This document shows positions 1-8,143 of a DNA stretch of 64,000 nucleotides, one piece after another. Origin of the DNA: Algoriphagus boritolerans DSM 17298 = JCM 18970 (GTDB lineage Bacteria; Bacteroidota; Bacteroidia; Cytophagales; Cyclobacteriaceae). The stretch covers positions 1 to 64,000 of the forward strand of contig NZ_FNVR01000003.1 in NCBI RefSeq assembly GCF_900108085.1, given 5' to 3'. The position numbers and the translations under genes were made by a program. Under the pieces are notes generated by a model, which was not told where the DNA came from, made no database searches, and worked only from the letters and a program-made list of their open reading frames with translations. How positions within the stretch are numbered: the first letter of the stretch is position 1; each line of letters starts with the position of its first letter.

Positions 1-220
1 CAATCAGGGAAATGTTTTTGCAGACTTCTCTCAGACTACCGTTGCGGGTCAAAACCGCATAGAACATGCAGATAAAATGATCGATCGACTTGAGTTTCTT
101 GTAATACCTGTCTGCGTTTTGCTGCTCTACAACCTCATTAAAAACTTCCATCGGGATCAGCGATAAAAGCTGGGCAATAATCGGATGGCCGGACAAAAAA
201 ATATGCTTACTTTGCTTCAT
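1..220 (-). CDS. IS4-family transposase, N-terminal part (runs off left edge)
   Basis: Translating the minus strand from the ATG at 220-218 gives 73 uninterrupted residues. They begin MKQSKHIFLSGHPIIAQLL and contain NADRYYKKLKSIDHF, MFYAVL and GSLREVC. This is the characteristic N-terminal domain (DUF4372 type) of Bacteroidota IS4-family DDE transposases. The catalytic DDE core would lie to the left of the window. The start codon sits two bases from the fragment of an IS200-like transposase on the other strand, so the insertion appears to have landed in or beside that element. The family assignment rests on motif recognition; whether the rest of the element is intact cannot be seen. Confidence 0.8.
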   Translation of the reverse strand, partial: MKQSKHIFLSGHPIIAQLLSLIPMEVFNEVVEQQNADRYYKKLKSIDHFICMFYAVLTRNGSLREVCKNISLI

Positions 221-354
221 ATTGTTATTTCTTGGTCGAAACAACAATAGAAAAAAGATGGGACAGCTCCAAAAAGCTTCCCATCTTTCATTTTGGTACT
301 ATTCCAAGATTAAATTATTTTGGACTCTCGCGTTCTCGGACGACAGTAAAAACA

Positions 355-536
355 AGTTAACAATTGAGAAATTCGAATGGCAGGATGAATATTTTGCAGT
401 TTCAGTTTCTGAATCTATGGTGGATAAAACACGTGATTACATCAAAAATCAAGAGGAGCATCATCAGAAAAAGACTTTTCAAGATGAAAATGAGGAGTTT
501 ATTTCAAAATATGGATTTCAGATATTAAAAGGATGA
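355..536 (+). pseudogene. C-terminal remnant of IS200/RAYT-like Y1 transposase
   Basis: An open frame from 222 to 536 only becomes recognisable from about 355. There it reads KFEWQDEYFAVSVSES, then DYIKNQEEHHQKKTF, then EEFISKYGF. This is the C-terminal helix region of the IS200-like / REP-associated tyrosine transposases common in Bacteroidota. In that family the Tyr of YIxxQ is the nucleophile and the Gln four residues later is also in the active site; both are present. The HUH half is missing, and the residues before about 355 do not resemble the family, so this is a truncated relic. It lies directly before a cluster of REP-like palindromes. Confidence 0.7.
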
Positions 537-1092
537 TTGGGCTAAAGCCAATGTGATGGATTGGATTATTTTTGCCTCCAGCTGAAGCAGGAGGCAATTC
601 AAATAATTTCCGATTGAAATGGAATTTTCTTGAATAAGAATGTGGCTTTAGCCCATTCCAAAAATGGGCAACCCCTTATTCTCTGGGCTTTAGCCACAAA
701 ATATTTCAGCTTTAGCAAGAATCAATTCAATCAGATTCAAATTGAAGGAAAATTTCATTGATTAGGAATGCGCCTTTAGCCCATTCCTACTAAATTAGGA
801 TAATAGAGCCTTAACAATTAAAGGACTTTTTCAATGGCCTCCTTAAATGCTCTGGCTTTTTTTATTTCCGCCTGTTTTAAACCTTGGATTGTGTCCTCAC
901 AGACCAATCAAAAGTTGTAGTCTGCGTAATCTCAGACGCCTTTGTTTATTTCCGTACAGCCGCTTTGGCTTGTGTCCCTAAGTTGCCTTGGTCTGTGTCC
1001 TCACAGACCAATCTAAATCACAGGAATCGAAAATTGGGCTAAAGCCCCAATTCTTCTATAATTTTTTGCGGAATGAACTAAAGCCACATTCC
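536..1092. repeat. Cluster of REP-like palindromes with GGCTTTAGCC core
   Basis: At least five related palindromes occur in about 560 bases: 536-553 (ATTGGGCTAAAGCCAAT), 638-659, 685-697, 765-787, 1033-1053 and 1070-1092. The shared form is GGAATG, then a G/CTTTAGC core, then CATTCC, in both orientations. A further hairpin at 572-597 has 8-bp arms TTGCCTCC and GGAGGCAA. The cluster starts at the last codon of the RAYT-like transposase remnant, the arrangement expected of REP sequences and the Y1 transposase that mobilises them. No protein-coding gene is visible between 537 and 1360. Confidence 0.7.
884..1011. repeat. Palindromic repeat family with TCCT loop, copies 1 and 2
   Basis: The copy at 988-1011 has 10-bp arms TTGGTCTGTG and CACAGACCAA around the loop TCCT, with perfect pairing. 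The copy at 884-907 keeps the right arm and loop exactly but has two changes in the left arm. A more degenerate relative lies at about 919-940 (GTCTGCG and CAGACGC). A third good copy is at 2054-2077. The unit is distinct from the GGCTTTAGCC palindromes it is mixed with. Confidence 0.7.
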
Positions 1093-1360
1093 TATTGATG
1101 ATAAATTCTCGCTATTGTTTTTGTCTTCACAACACACGTCCCTATTCTACCACCGGGGACTTTGACTCCACAAACAAATGGTGGTAAAAAGATCCCCACA
1201 TTCAAGAATTTAGTTTCGGAAAGAATTTCAATTCGTTGGGGAAGTATTCGCTGTACTTCGTCCTAAAGCATGAGTCAGGATAAACGTTTTTTTTTAAATA
1301 GAAACAAGGATTCACAACTAGTGGTCCTATAACTTATTTCATAAACTAAAATTCACAACA

Positions 1361-1948
1361 ATGAAAAAGCTTTTAATGCTATTCCTATCGATTCTTTTTC
1401 TGTCATCCTGCGGAATGGAGAGCATAATTGATATGGAACCCAATCAACTATTGGATGAAAGTGTTTCAGCCACATTTCTCAACAGCAATCTCGAAGGAAA
1501 AACAGTCATCGGGCAGGATGCCTTAAATCCGGAGACGTTAAATGAAGAGAAACGGCAAGTAACGGATCAGTACCAACTCTTAGGCACAGCAGCCAATGGG
1601 CTAGCAACAGGATTCATCCTCAAGGAAGGTCTTCCTGTTACACTTACAGCTTCCGGTCTGGTAGGGTTCTACTTTGCGGGTCTTGGAGATCCTGCGACAC
1701 CAAATGGACGTCCTGAACTCGGACCAACAAATGGCTTTCCACTGATTTCTTTGATAGCTAAAGTTGGAGACGGTCCCTTGCAATTAATCGGTTCCGGTCC
1801 TACACAGCTTGTAGGCAGTGGGGAATTGGTTTTATTCGTCAACGATAACTTTTTCGGAGATAATGTAGGATCTTGGACAGTGGATGTTAGCTATGAATGC
1901 TTTCCCGGATATGGTTTTGGCGATCAGAACCACTACCACTGCAAGTAA
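1361..1948 (+). CDS. Predicted lipoprotein of unknown function
   Basis: The 195-residue protein begins with a lipoprotein signal peptide: KK, a hydrophobic stretch, then the lipobox LSSC with Cys at residue 17. It should therefore be lipidated and anchored in the envelope. The mature part is rich in Gly, Pro and Leu. It has a weakly repetitive stretch near residues 133-155 (LQLIGSGPTQLVGSG) and two Cys near the C-terminus (YECF and HYHCK) that could form a disulfide. I do not recognise a domain. It stands alone in a repeat-rich region and is followed by a hairpin terminator. Confidence 0.7.
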   Translation: MKKLLMLFLSILFLSSCGMESIIDMEPNQLLDESVSATFLNSNLEGKTVIGQDALNPETLNEEKRQVTDQYQLLGTAANGLATGFILKEGLPVTLTASGLVGFYFAGLGDPATPNGRPELGPTNGFPLISLIAKVGDGPLQLIGSGPTQLVGSGELVLFVNDNFFGDNVGSWTVDVSYECFPGYGFGDQNHYHCK

Positions 1949-1976
1949 TTCGGCGGATTGATCCATGGATTGAAAC

Positions 1977-2014
1977 AGAAAGCCCCGATATAGCTGTTTG
2001 AATCGTGGGCTTTC
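1977..2014 (+). terminator. Hairpin terminator after the lipoprotein gene
   Basis: Arms GAAAGCCC and GGGCTTTC are separated by about 21 bases and followed by a T-rich stretch (TTGATTTTTTG). It lies 30 bases after the stop of the lipoprotein gene. The long loop makes it a weaker call than a classical terminator. Confidence 0.55.
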
Positions 2015-2053
2015 TTGATTTTTTGCGGAGCGATTTATGTCTAGCACACCAAT

Positions 2054-2077
2054 GTGGTCTGTGTCCTCACAGACCAC
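2054..2077. repeat. Palindromic repeat with TCCT loop, copy 3
   Basis: Arms GTGGTCTGTG and CACAGACCAC enclose the loop TCCT. Compared with the copy at 988-1011, the outermost base pair has changed on both sides (T-A to G-C), so 10-bp pairing is kept. Confidence 0.75.
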
Positions 2078-2298
2078 TTACCTATTCGACTTTGGTGGTA
2101 TATAATTCCTTTTCCAAACAAAGAAACCTCATCTGAAAAAGCAAAAATTGAAACCTGTTTATCGGGAGGTGATTCGACCCACTCCCTAACCAAACCTCGG
2201 CGGAATTCGATGCCTGAATCTTTCCTCCTTCATTTGCGGGATTTGACCCGAAAGTCCATTTTTTCCAAATTAGGATCAGCTACCTTACTCACTGTTTA

Positions 2299-2502
2299 TT
2301 ACTTTCAATCCACCAACAACCAAATCCTTTGCTCAGGGAATACAGTCGATGCTCGGTGATGAGACATTTAGCTGAGAAGCTGTTTTTAATTGAACTGACA
2401 GTCAACACGCATCGGAGAAAAATCATGCAAAAACTGGAAATGAAAAACTCAGCCCAGTTGGTGGCCTACATCGAAAAAATCAAATTACTGGACATCAATT
2501 GA
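2299..2502 (+). pseudogene. C-terminal HTH fragment of a LuxR/NarL-type regulator
   Basis: In the frame ending with TGA at 2500-2502 the translation reads NPLLREY, VMRHLAEKLF, ELTVNTHRRKIMQKLEM and KNSAQLVAYIEK. This is the LuxR-type helix-turn-helix of a response regulator, normally about 65 residues at the protein's end. No receiver domain or plausible start is visible upstream, and the canonical LTxRE start of the HTH is degraded. I read it as the surviving tail of a lost two-component regulator. It is too short for routine gene calling. Confidence 0.65.
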
Positions 2503-2804
2503 AGTAGTGGTATAAAAATTTTACTGTTAGGATTACACCAAAGACTCCTACCCTAAAGTTTCTCTATTCCAAAAAATTCCTATCTTAGTATGCGTTGATT
2601 TTTAACGCATTAGATTATTTTGGTTTGCATTTTTCGTAACGCCATGTCCTCATTACCATTCTTTTTCCAAAAGGAAGTTCCTGTATTCCGGGCCTCCCAG
2701 ATCCGGGGCTACAGGTCTGATCTTAATCCACGCTGCAATAACAGAAAAATCAAAAACGCTTCCCATCGCCATCCGAATATATCTTTTTACCAAACGCTTT
2801 TACC

Positions 2805-4481
2805 ATGAGCTACTTCTTTGATTCCCATCTACACCTGACGTTGAAAAACCAGTTTTCCAAAAACGGAAACACCACCACTCCCTGGAAAGCCATCACCAAA
2901 AATGACCTGAAAGAAGGACTCCCAGATTTGCTGAAGATTTTTGCCCTCGGCTTGATCGATAAGATGTTCAGCTCCCAGTCTTCCCCCGACCTCTTGATCG
3001 AGTCCAATTACAAAGTGGTGGTCATGCCACTTTTTGCTCCGGACATTGATTTGGTCAAGGCGCTGAGCAGCAAAAAGGTATTTATGAAGTTGTTGGAAAA
3101 ATTTCAGCATACCCGCTTTGGAGAAGTACTGAGCCACGCACGCTATCAGGACCTATTGAAAGAAAAGAACGCCTTTTCCATCGTGGAGAATGACTTGAAT
3201 CTCCTGCCGGCAAACGATCCTTACCAGCCGGGACGAAAAATTGTGTTTCTCACAGCCAAAAGCCAATGGAACGAAGGAGCGGCAAACACCCTCCATGTCG
3301 TCTGTTCCGTCGAAGGAATCCATTCCCTTCGCAGCAATTTGGACGAAAAGAATCCTGCGGTGATTTTGGAGGATATCGGTAAAAATCTGAAAAAACTCCA
3401 AAACCGAAACATCAAAGTACTGATGGCCAACCTGACCCATATCGACAGGATGAACGGTGCTTTTTGCAATCAGGCTTATGCCATGGATGGCATGCGGGTA
3501 AACAAATTTGATGAAAAAGACCTCCGCCCGATTCATCATGGGTTGACCCCTTTCGGCAAAAAGCTGGTGATGCTGCTGGAGCAGGAAAAAATCTGCACGG
3601 ATATCAAGCACATGAGTCCTGATGCCCGATTTGAGCTATACCACTACCGATCAGCCAATGGAATTACCAGTCCGCTCGTTTCCTCCCATTCGGGAATTTG
3701 TGGAATTCCTTTCAGATCTGACTCGGAAAGCTTTGCCTCCTACATTTACTCCTCAGTCAGAGAAGGCGACTCCTATCGGATCAAAGTTGGCAAACCCGCC
3801 AAATACACGTTTGCTAATTTTCCATCCCCCGGATTCAATGCCACCACAATCAACCTTTTTGATGAAGACATCAAAGCCATCTATGATTCCGATGGACTCT
3901 TGGGCATCTCCCTCGATGAGCGGGTGATCGGCTATACTAAAGCCCGAAGACTGAATCAGGACACCTACTCTGATAATATCGGTACCATCCAAATCGCCGG
4001 ACGAGGTACGAAAAAAATCCTGACCGATACAGATTTCATCTCCAAGGAAGAAAATCTGGCCCTGGGTCTGTTTAATTGTACCAAAGGAAAACTGCTGCAT
4101 CGATGCGCGGACGGAGATGAACTGGTAGACTTGATCCAAGGAAATTCGACAGATATTGCTCCCCATCAATTCCACCATTTCCTGAATCAAATCCTGCACT
4201 GCGTCAAGCTGGGAAAAGACTTTGGCGGCGTTGCCGGAGTGGAAAAGATGCTGACCAAAATCCTGTGTGTAGGTTCTGATTTTGACGGATTGATAGAGGC
4301 CATCGACTGGTGTACGAGTTGCCAAGAGATCGATTTCCTTAGAAAAAGATTTGTCAGTGATTTTGAAAAAGCCATCGTCGCAAATGGGCTTTTTCTGCCT
4401 CAAAACTGGAGTATTGACCGAATTGCCGACCGGATATTTTATGAAAACGGAAGGAACTTTGTCCTGAAAAGATTAAACTAA
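2805..4481 (+). CDS. Membrane dipeptidase-like amidohydrolase (M19 family)
   Basis: The 558-residue protein carries the features of zinc renal-dipeptidase-like M19 enzymes, which cleave dipeptides or related amides. Visible motifs are FDSHLHL near the N-terminus (HxH-type metal site), LTHIDRMNGAF, the SHSGICG segment near residue 297, and CVGSDFDG near residue 490. It is longer than typical M19 enzymes, which are about 350-420 residues. The extra length lies in N-terminal and central insertions. No signal peptide is evident, so it is probably cytoplasmic. It stands alone, with no operon partner on either side. The family is reasonably sure; the substrate is unknown. Confidence 0.7.
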   Translation: MSYFFDSHLHLTLKNQFSKNGNTTTPWKAITKNDLKEGLPDLLKIFALGLIDKMFSSQSSPDLLIESNYKVVVMPLFAPDIDLVKALSSKKVFMKLLEKFQHTRFGEVLSHARYQDLLKEKNAFSIVENDLNLLPANDPYQPGRKIVFLTAKSQWNEGAANTLHVVCSVEGIHSLRSNLDEKNPAVILEDIGKNLKKLQNRNIKVLMANLTHIDRMNGAFCNQAYAMDGMRVNKFDEKDLRPIHHGLTPFGKKLVMLLEQEKICTDIKHMSPDARFELYHYRSANGITSPLVSSHSGICGIPFRSDSESFASYIYSSVREGDSYRIKVGKPAKYTFANFPSPGFNATTINLFDEDIKAIYDSDGLLGISLDERVIGYTKARRLNQDTYSDNIGTIQIAGRGTKKILTDTDFISKEENLALGLFNCTKGKLLHRCADGDELVDLIQGNSTDIAPHQFHHFLNQILHCVKLGKDFGGVAGVEKMLTKILCVGSDFDGLIEAIDWCTSCQEIDFLRKRFVSDFEKAIVANGLFLPQNWSIDRIADRIFYENGRNFVLKRLN

Positions 4482-4507
4482 GGAGTCATATTAAAAGCCT
4501 GTACCAA

Positions 4508-4608
4508 AATGCCAATTCTTGGACTTCTTCGGTCTTCCGTATTCGGTCTCCCAGACCCAAAATCAAGAGTCTATTCCTCTACTGGCAGAATAGCGTATGA
4601 TCAGATTA
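4508..4608. repeat. Dispersed ~100-bp intergenic repeat, copy A
   Basis: Begins AATGCCAATTCTTGGACTTC and ends with GGCAGAATAGCG followed by ATCAGATTA. It is highly similar over its whole length to 13064-13163, and partly similar to sequence near 50329-50384. It lies just after the dipeptidase gene and has no coding potential. Confidence 0.75.
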
Positions 4609-4650
4609 GAGATTTTAATGCTTAAAGGTAGTGCACTTCAAATGAAGGTG

Positions 4651-4686
4651 TAAAAACAAAAAACCCCGATGGATTAGACCGGGGTT
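4651..4686 (-). terminator. Orphan hairpin terminator reading leftward
   Basis: Arms AACCCCG and CGGGGTT lie 11 bases apart. On the minus strand they are followed by a T-rich run (TTTTTTGTTTTTA). No intact minus-strand gene ends nearby; the closest one stops at 5518. It may be the remnant of a lost transcription unit. Confidence 0.5.
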
Positions 4687-5194
4687 GGGGTGACGTGAAC
4701 AACTTTTCACTATTCCTTTTATTTGCCAATGGGGAATTGGATTTCGATACAGAAAGGAAAACTGTACCGGCTAGTTAAAAACTGAGCGAACTCATTCTCG
4801 CCCAATCAATTTTTTTTAATTCTTCAAATCGGAAATATTCTTCTTTCAATCAGGATTTTGAAACAGTATCACCGAATAAAATATCGAGAATAAGGCCAAA
4901 ATTACTTGTGTTGCCTGCAATATTCTTTAATGATCCGGCTGGAATTCCAAGTGGATTAATTCAATTGAAACCTGTGGATTCAGCGCGTTTGCTGAATTAT
5001 CCCGAAAGGTTCTTTCTTTTTATCAGAATTCCCAACTATCCAAATTAAGTACCTGAATAGGTAAATAATGTGCAGAAATGAAAAAATTGGATCCGACCGG
5101 GTTTCCATTTATCGGGAAAATTTCCTTCTTCAGTTTTAATTACCAAGCTGTCAGTGGCACAAAACAATGCCTTCTAAAAAAAACGACCTGGACG
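4687..5194. other. No recognisable gene
   Basis: About 500 bases between the orphan terminator and the DJ-1/PfpI remnant. All frames are interrupted and I recognise no motif. It probably includes the decayed N-terminal part of the neighbouring pseudogene. Confidence 0.4.
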
Positions 5195-5482
5195 ATGAGT
5201 GCTTGTTCGGGTTCCAGAACCTTCGGAAAATCCGGTTTTTTTTTTGAATGGAAAATCCTATTGTATCCCTAGAGCTATGAACGCATGAACAAAATCGTGC
5301 CTGATGGGATTCCCAAAACTGACCTTCGAAACGTACAGGTTTCCAAGCAAATCTGGACAGCGGCGGGGATTTCGGCAGAAATCGACTTAGCTTTACAACT
5401 TTAGGAAAAAACAATTGGAACCCAACTGACAACGGAAACAGCCAAATCCATGGAATACTTGCCTTACCTTAATTCAAAATGA
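5195..5482 (+). pseudogene. Decayed DJ-1/PfpI-family gene
   Basis: One frame from 5195 to the TGA at 5480-5482 reads SACSGSRTFGKSGF, a degraded form of the DJ-1/PfpI nucleophile elbow. It continues with QIWTAAGISAEIDLALQL, then EKTIGTQLTTETAKSMEYLP. These are the successive C-terminal motifs of the isonitrile-hydratase-like branch of DJ-1/PfpI proteins. In-frame TAG codons interrupt it at about 5270 and after LALQL near 5402, and the segment between the elbow and TAAGISA is too short. The N-terminal half is not recognisable. The gene is clearly inactivated; the exact subfamily is uncertain. Confidence 0.65.
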
Positions 5483-5517
5483 TCATAAAGTAAAGTTTGA
5501 GAAATAGCGCCCAAAAC

Positions 5518-6036
5518 CTACTTTCCTTTTTCCAAATCTAACTTTAGCTGCTTCACCCGATCCCGAATATTCGAGGTAGAAACATCCAATCCAAGCGAAG
5601 TGGCCTTCAAAAAATCCTTTACCGCTCCCGTATGATCAGTCGATTTTCCTTCAGCCAACGTCACATAGCGCATGGTCGACCACAGGACCGTCTTCAGTTG
5701 GGTTTTCGAGTCATCGGTCATGTAATATTCCACGACGATAGAATTGTGATTGTGCCAAAGTACACGACTCATGATTCGAACCCATTCCCCGACCATGGCA
5801 GGCTTGACATAGCTGATATTATGGTTGTACACCACCCAGGCCGCTTTGTAGGTTTTGATCAAGTCGATGATTTCTAATCCGTATAATTTCGGAACCTGGT
5901 CTTCTCTGGCATTAAAAAAGTAATCGAAATACTTTGCGTTGTTCAGGTGGCGCAAGGGATCGCAATCCTGAAACCGGATGACTACCCGGCTTTCAGTTTC
6001 GGTTGGGTATTGTTTGCTTGGGTTATAATCAAACAT
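5518..6036 (-). CDS. Acyl-CoA thioesterase, 4HBT/YbgC-like hotdog fold
   Basis: The 172-residue protein has the signature RFQDCDPLRHLNNAKYFDYF near residues 22-41. It matches the 4-hydroxybenzoyl-CoA thioesterase pattern, in which the Asp before the conserved HLNN is catalytic. Such enzymes hydrolyse acyl-CoA thioesters in the cytoplasm. It is the last gene of a three-gene unit with pncB and pncA, starting only 3 bases after pncA ends. A functional link to NAD salvage is not obvious and may be only co-transcription. The length is slightly above the usual 130-150 residues because of a C-terminal charged helix. Confidence 0.8.
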   Translation of the reverse strand: MFDYNPSKQYPTETESRVVIRFQDCDPLRHLNNAKYFDYFFNAREDQVPKLYGLEIIDLIKTYKAAWVVYNHNISYVKPAMVGEWVRIMSRVLWHNHNSIVVEYYMTDDSKTQLKTVLWSTMRYVTLAEGKSTDHTGAVKDFLKATSLGLDVSTSNIRDRVKQLKLDLEKGK

Positions 6037-6039
6037 GGC

Positions 6040-6669
6040 TTACAGTTCATTGCTGGTTAGCACCTTGATTCCTGCAGCTTTCATTTCTTTGATAGCCGCT
6101 TCCCCATCACTCGGTTGTAGATTGACCGCCCGGGTAGCATCTGCGATCAGTATCGTCTCAAAACCGAAGTTCTTGGCATCCAGTGCGGTAAATTTGACAC
6201 AATAGTCCAAGGCTAAACCGCACACAAAAACCCGAGTAATCCCATTGGATTTTAAATAATCACCGAGTCCGGTATCTCCTCTCCGGGCATTGTCAAAGAA
6301 TCCTGAATAAGAATCCACATCGGGGTTTTTACCTTTTTGGAAAATGGCTTTCCATTGACTTTGATTTAAGTCAGGATGAAAATCGGCGCCTCTACTACTC
6401 TGAACACAATGAACCGGCCAGAGAATCTGTGTCAAACCGGCCAATTCGATGAATTCTCCGGGAAGCTTCCCGGGATGATTTGATGCAAAACTTCCGTGAT
6501 TTGCAGGATGAAAGTCTTGTGTAGCGATCACATGACGGAACTTTTTCTGCAATTCATTAATAATAGGCACCACCCGATCTCCTCCGGTTACGGCCAAGGC
6601 ACCTCCCGGAATAAAATCGTTCTGAACATCCACGATCAGCAATGCAGTATGGTCGTTAATCCATTCCAT
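6040..6669 (-). CDS. pncA: Nicotinamidase
   Basis: It deamidates nicotinamide to nicotinate, feeding the NAD salvage route. The start is the ATG at 6669; the frame also opens at a TTG six bases upstream. Visible motifs: LLIVDVQNDF with catalytic Asp at residue 14, the metal-binding TQDFHPANHGSF (Asp-His-His), FQKGK with the catalytic Lys, and LDYCVKFTALDA with the catalytic Cys. The length of 209 residues fits the family. It overlaps the end of pncB by 14 bases, so nicotinamide deamidation and nicotinate phosphoribosylation are translationally coupled. Confidence is high. Confidence 0.93.
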   Translation of the reverse strand: MEWINDHTALLIVDVQNDFIPGGALAVTGGDRVVPIINELQKKFRHVIATQDFHPANHGSFASNHPGKLPGEFIELAGLTQILWPVHCVQSSRGADFHPDLNQSQWKAIFQKGKNPDVDSYSGFFDNARRGDTGLGDYLKSNGITRVFVCGLALDYCVKFTALDAKNFGFETILIADATRAVNLQPSDGEAAIKEMKAAGIKVLTSNEL

Positions 6670-8143
6670 TGTCAAATTTTTTTGCTTTCAAAACCAACTC
6701 CATTCGTAATTGGTGCAGATTTTCTTCCAAACCTACCGGATACAGGTGAGGATTGACCAGTCGCTTATGTGTTTTGTCGAGGGATTCGAGTTGATTTCCT
6801 GCACGATTTTTAATTTCAGCCAAGCTCGGAATGGTATAGACCAACTTGCCCATTTTAAAAATTGGTTTCAACAATACTTCCTCTTGATAAAAAGCGGGCA
6901 TCAGCCGTTTTCTCCGAGTCGCGTCATTAGGATCGATGATGATAACGCCTTTGGGATCGATCTCCTTATCTTCCAAATAAATCATATCGGCAACAGCTTT
7001 TCCCCGACTGAAGTAACGCTTCACATTATGGAAACCGGGAATATTGATTTTGAGAGACTGCTGAGACAATTTCACTTTTGGTTCCCATGTTCCGTCTTCC
7101 TGCTTGATCGCCGAGAGCTTATAGACGGCTCCCAGTGCAGGTTGATCATAGGCTGTGACAAGTTTCGTCCCGACACCCCACACATTGATATCAGCCTCCT
7201 GGGATTTGAGAGAGGAAATGATGTGTTCGTCCAGATCATTGGAGGCTACAATTTTCGCATCAGGAAAACCCGCTTCGTCGAGAAGCAGTCGTGCTTTGGT
7301 ACTGTAATAAGCCAAGTCGCCGGAATCTATCCGAATACCAATCATTTCTTTTCCTTTGCTACGCAAAATCTCCCCGACTTTGATCGCATTTTTCACTCCA
7401 TTCAGCGTGTCATAGGTATCTACCAAGAAAACACATTGATCAGGAAAGGCATCAGCAAAGGCTTGAAAGGCCTCCAATTCCGTTTCGAAGGACATAATCC
7501 AGCTGTGCGCATGAGTCCCTGCTACAGGAATCCCAAAAAGTTTTCCCGCCATGACATTGGAAGTGGAGGTGCAGCCACCGATAAAAGCAGCCCGACTTGC
7601 AGACAAAGCCCCATCAATGCCTTGAGCCCGTCGTAATCCAAATTCCAATACAGGTTCCCCTTGCGCTGCGATATTGATTCGGGCAGCTTTGGTGGCAATC
7701 AACGTTTGGAAGTTGATGATATTTAAAAGTGTGGTTTCCAACAATTGACACTGGATCAAAGGACCTCTGACCCGGACAAGTGGAGCATTTGGAAAAACGA
7801 CTGTCCCCTCTTCCACTGCATCGATGTCACAGGTAAAATTGAGGTTCTGAAGGTATTCCAAGAAGACGGGCTCAAATACCGGACTACCGTCCTTGTTTTT
7901 CATGACCTCCAGGTAGTCTAAATCTGCCCTTTCAAACTTAAAGTTTTTACAAAAATCAATCACATAATCCAGGCCTGCAGCGAGGGTAAATCCACCCTGA
8001 AAGGGATTTTTTCGAAAAAAAAGATTAAAAACAGCCTCCTGCTCCCCTTTTCCCGACTTCCAATAAGCATACGCCATGGTAAGTTGGTAGAAATCAGTCA
8101 GAAGAACGAGATTACTTTGATAGAGGTCTTTGGTGATTTTCAT
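6656..8143 (-). CDS. pncB: Nicotinate phosphoribosyltransferase
   Basis: The 495-residue enzyme converts nicotinate and PRPP to nicotinate mononucleotide, the committed step of Preiss-Handler NAD salvage. The N-terminal LLTDFYQLTMAYAYWKSGKG, the central FGLRRAQGIDGALSASRAAF and the GTHAHSWIMSF segment with its conserved His are typical. So are the RIDSGDLAYYS and ASNDLDE motifs. The length fits the longer bacterial type with a C-terminal extension. It is first in the unit pncB-pncA-thioesterase. There is no signal peptide; it is cytoplasmic. Confidence 0.94.
   Translation of the reverse strand: MKITKDLYQSNLVLLTDFYQLTMAYAYWKSGKGEQEAVFNLFFRKNPFQGGFTLAAGLDYVIDFCKNFKFERADLDYLEVMKNKDGSPVFEPVFLEYLQNLNFTCDIDAVEEGTVVFPNAPLVRVRGPLIQCQLLETTLLNIINFQTLIATKAARINIAAQGEPVLEFGLRRAQGIDGALSASRAAFIGGCTSTSNVMAGKLFGIPVAGTHAHSWIMSFETELEAFQAFADAFPDQCVFLVDTYDTLNGVKNAIKVGEILRSKGKEMIGIRIDSGDLAYYSTKARLLLDEAGFPDAKIVASNDLDEHIISSLKSQEADINVWGVGTKLVTAYDQPALGAVYKLSAIKQEDGTWEPKVKLSQQSLKINIPGFHNVKRYFSRGKAVADMIYLEDKEIDPKGVIIIDPNDATRRKRLMPAFYQEEVLLKPIFKMGKLVYTIPSLAEIKNRAGNQLESLDKTHKRLVNPHLYPVGLEENLHQLRMELVLKAKKFDNGMD

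Larger units (their letters stand above)
1949..2804. other. Mostly non-coding stretch between lipoprotein and dipeptidase genes
   Basis: Apart from the terminator, the TCCT-loop palindrome and the LuxR-type fragment listed separately, this 856-base stretch holds only a small hairpin at 2590-2610 (arms ATGCGTT and AACGCAT). I see no complete gene in it. Confidence 0.5.

Noticed and set aside
2054-2359. Open frame of 101 codons in the repeat-rich region
   Set aside because: It starts inside the TCCT-loop palindrome and crosses the LuxR-type fragment in another frame; no family resemblance.
3753-4403. Open frame of 216 codons on the minus strand
   Set aside because: Antisense shadow of the M19-like gene with no recognisable domain.
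6710-7636. Open frame of 308 codons on the plus strand
   Set aside because: It lies wholly antisense to pncB, whose motifs are clear. The antisense protein resembles nothing known.
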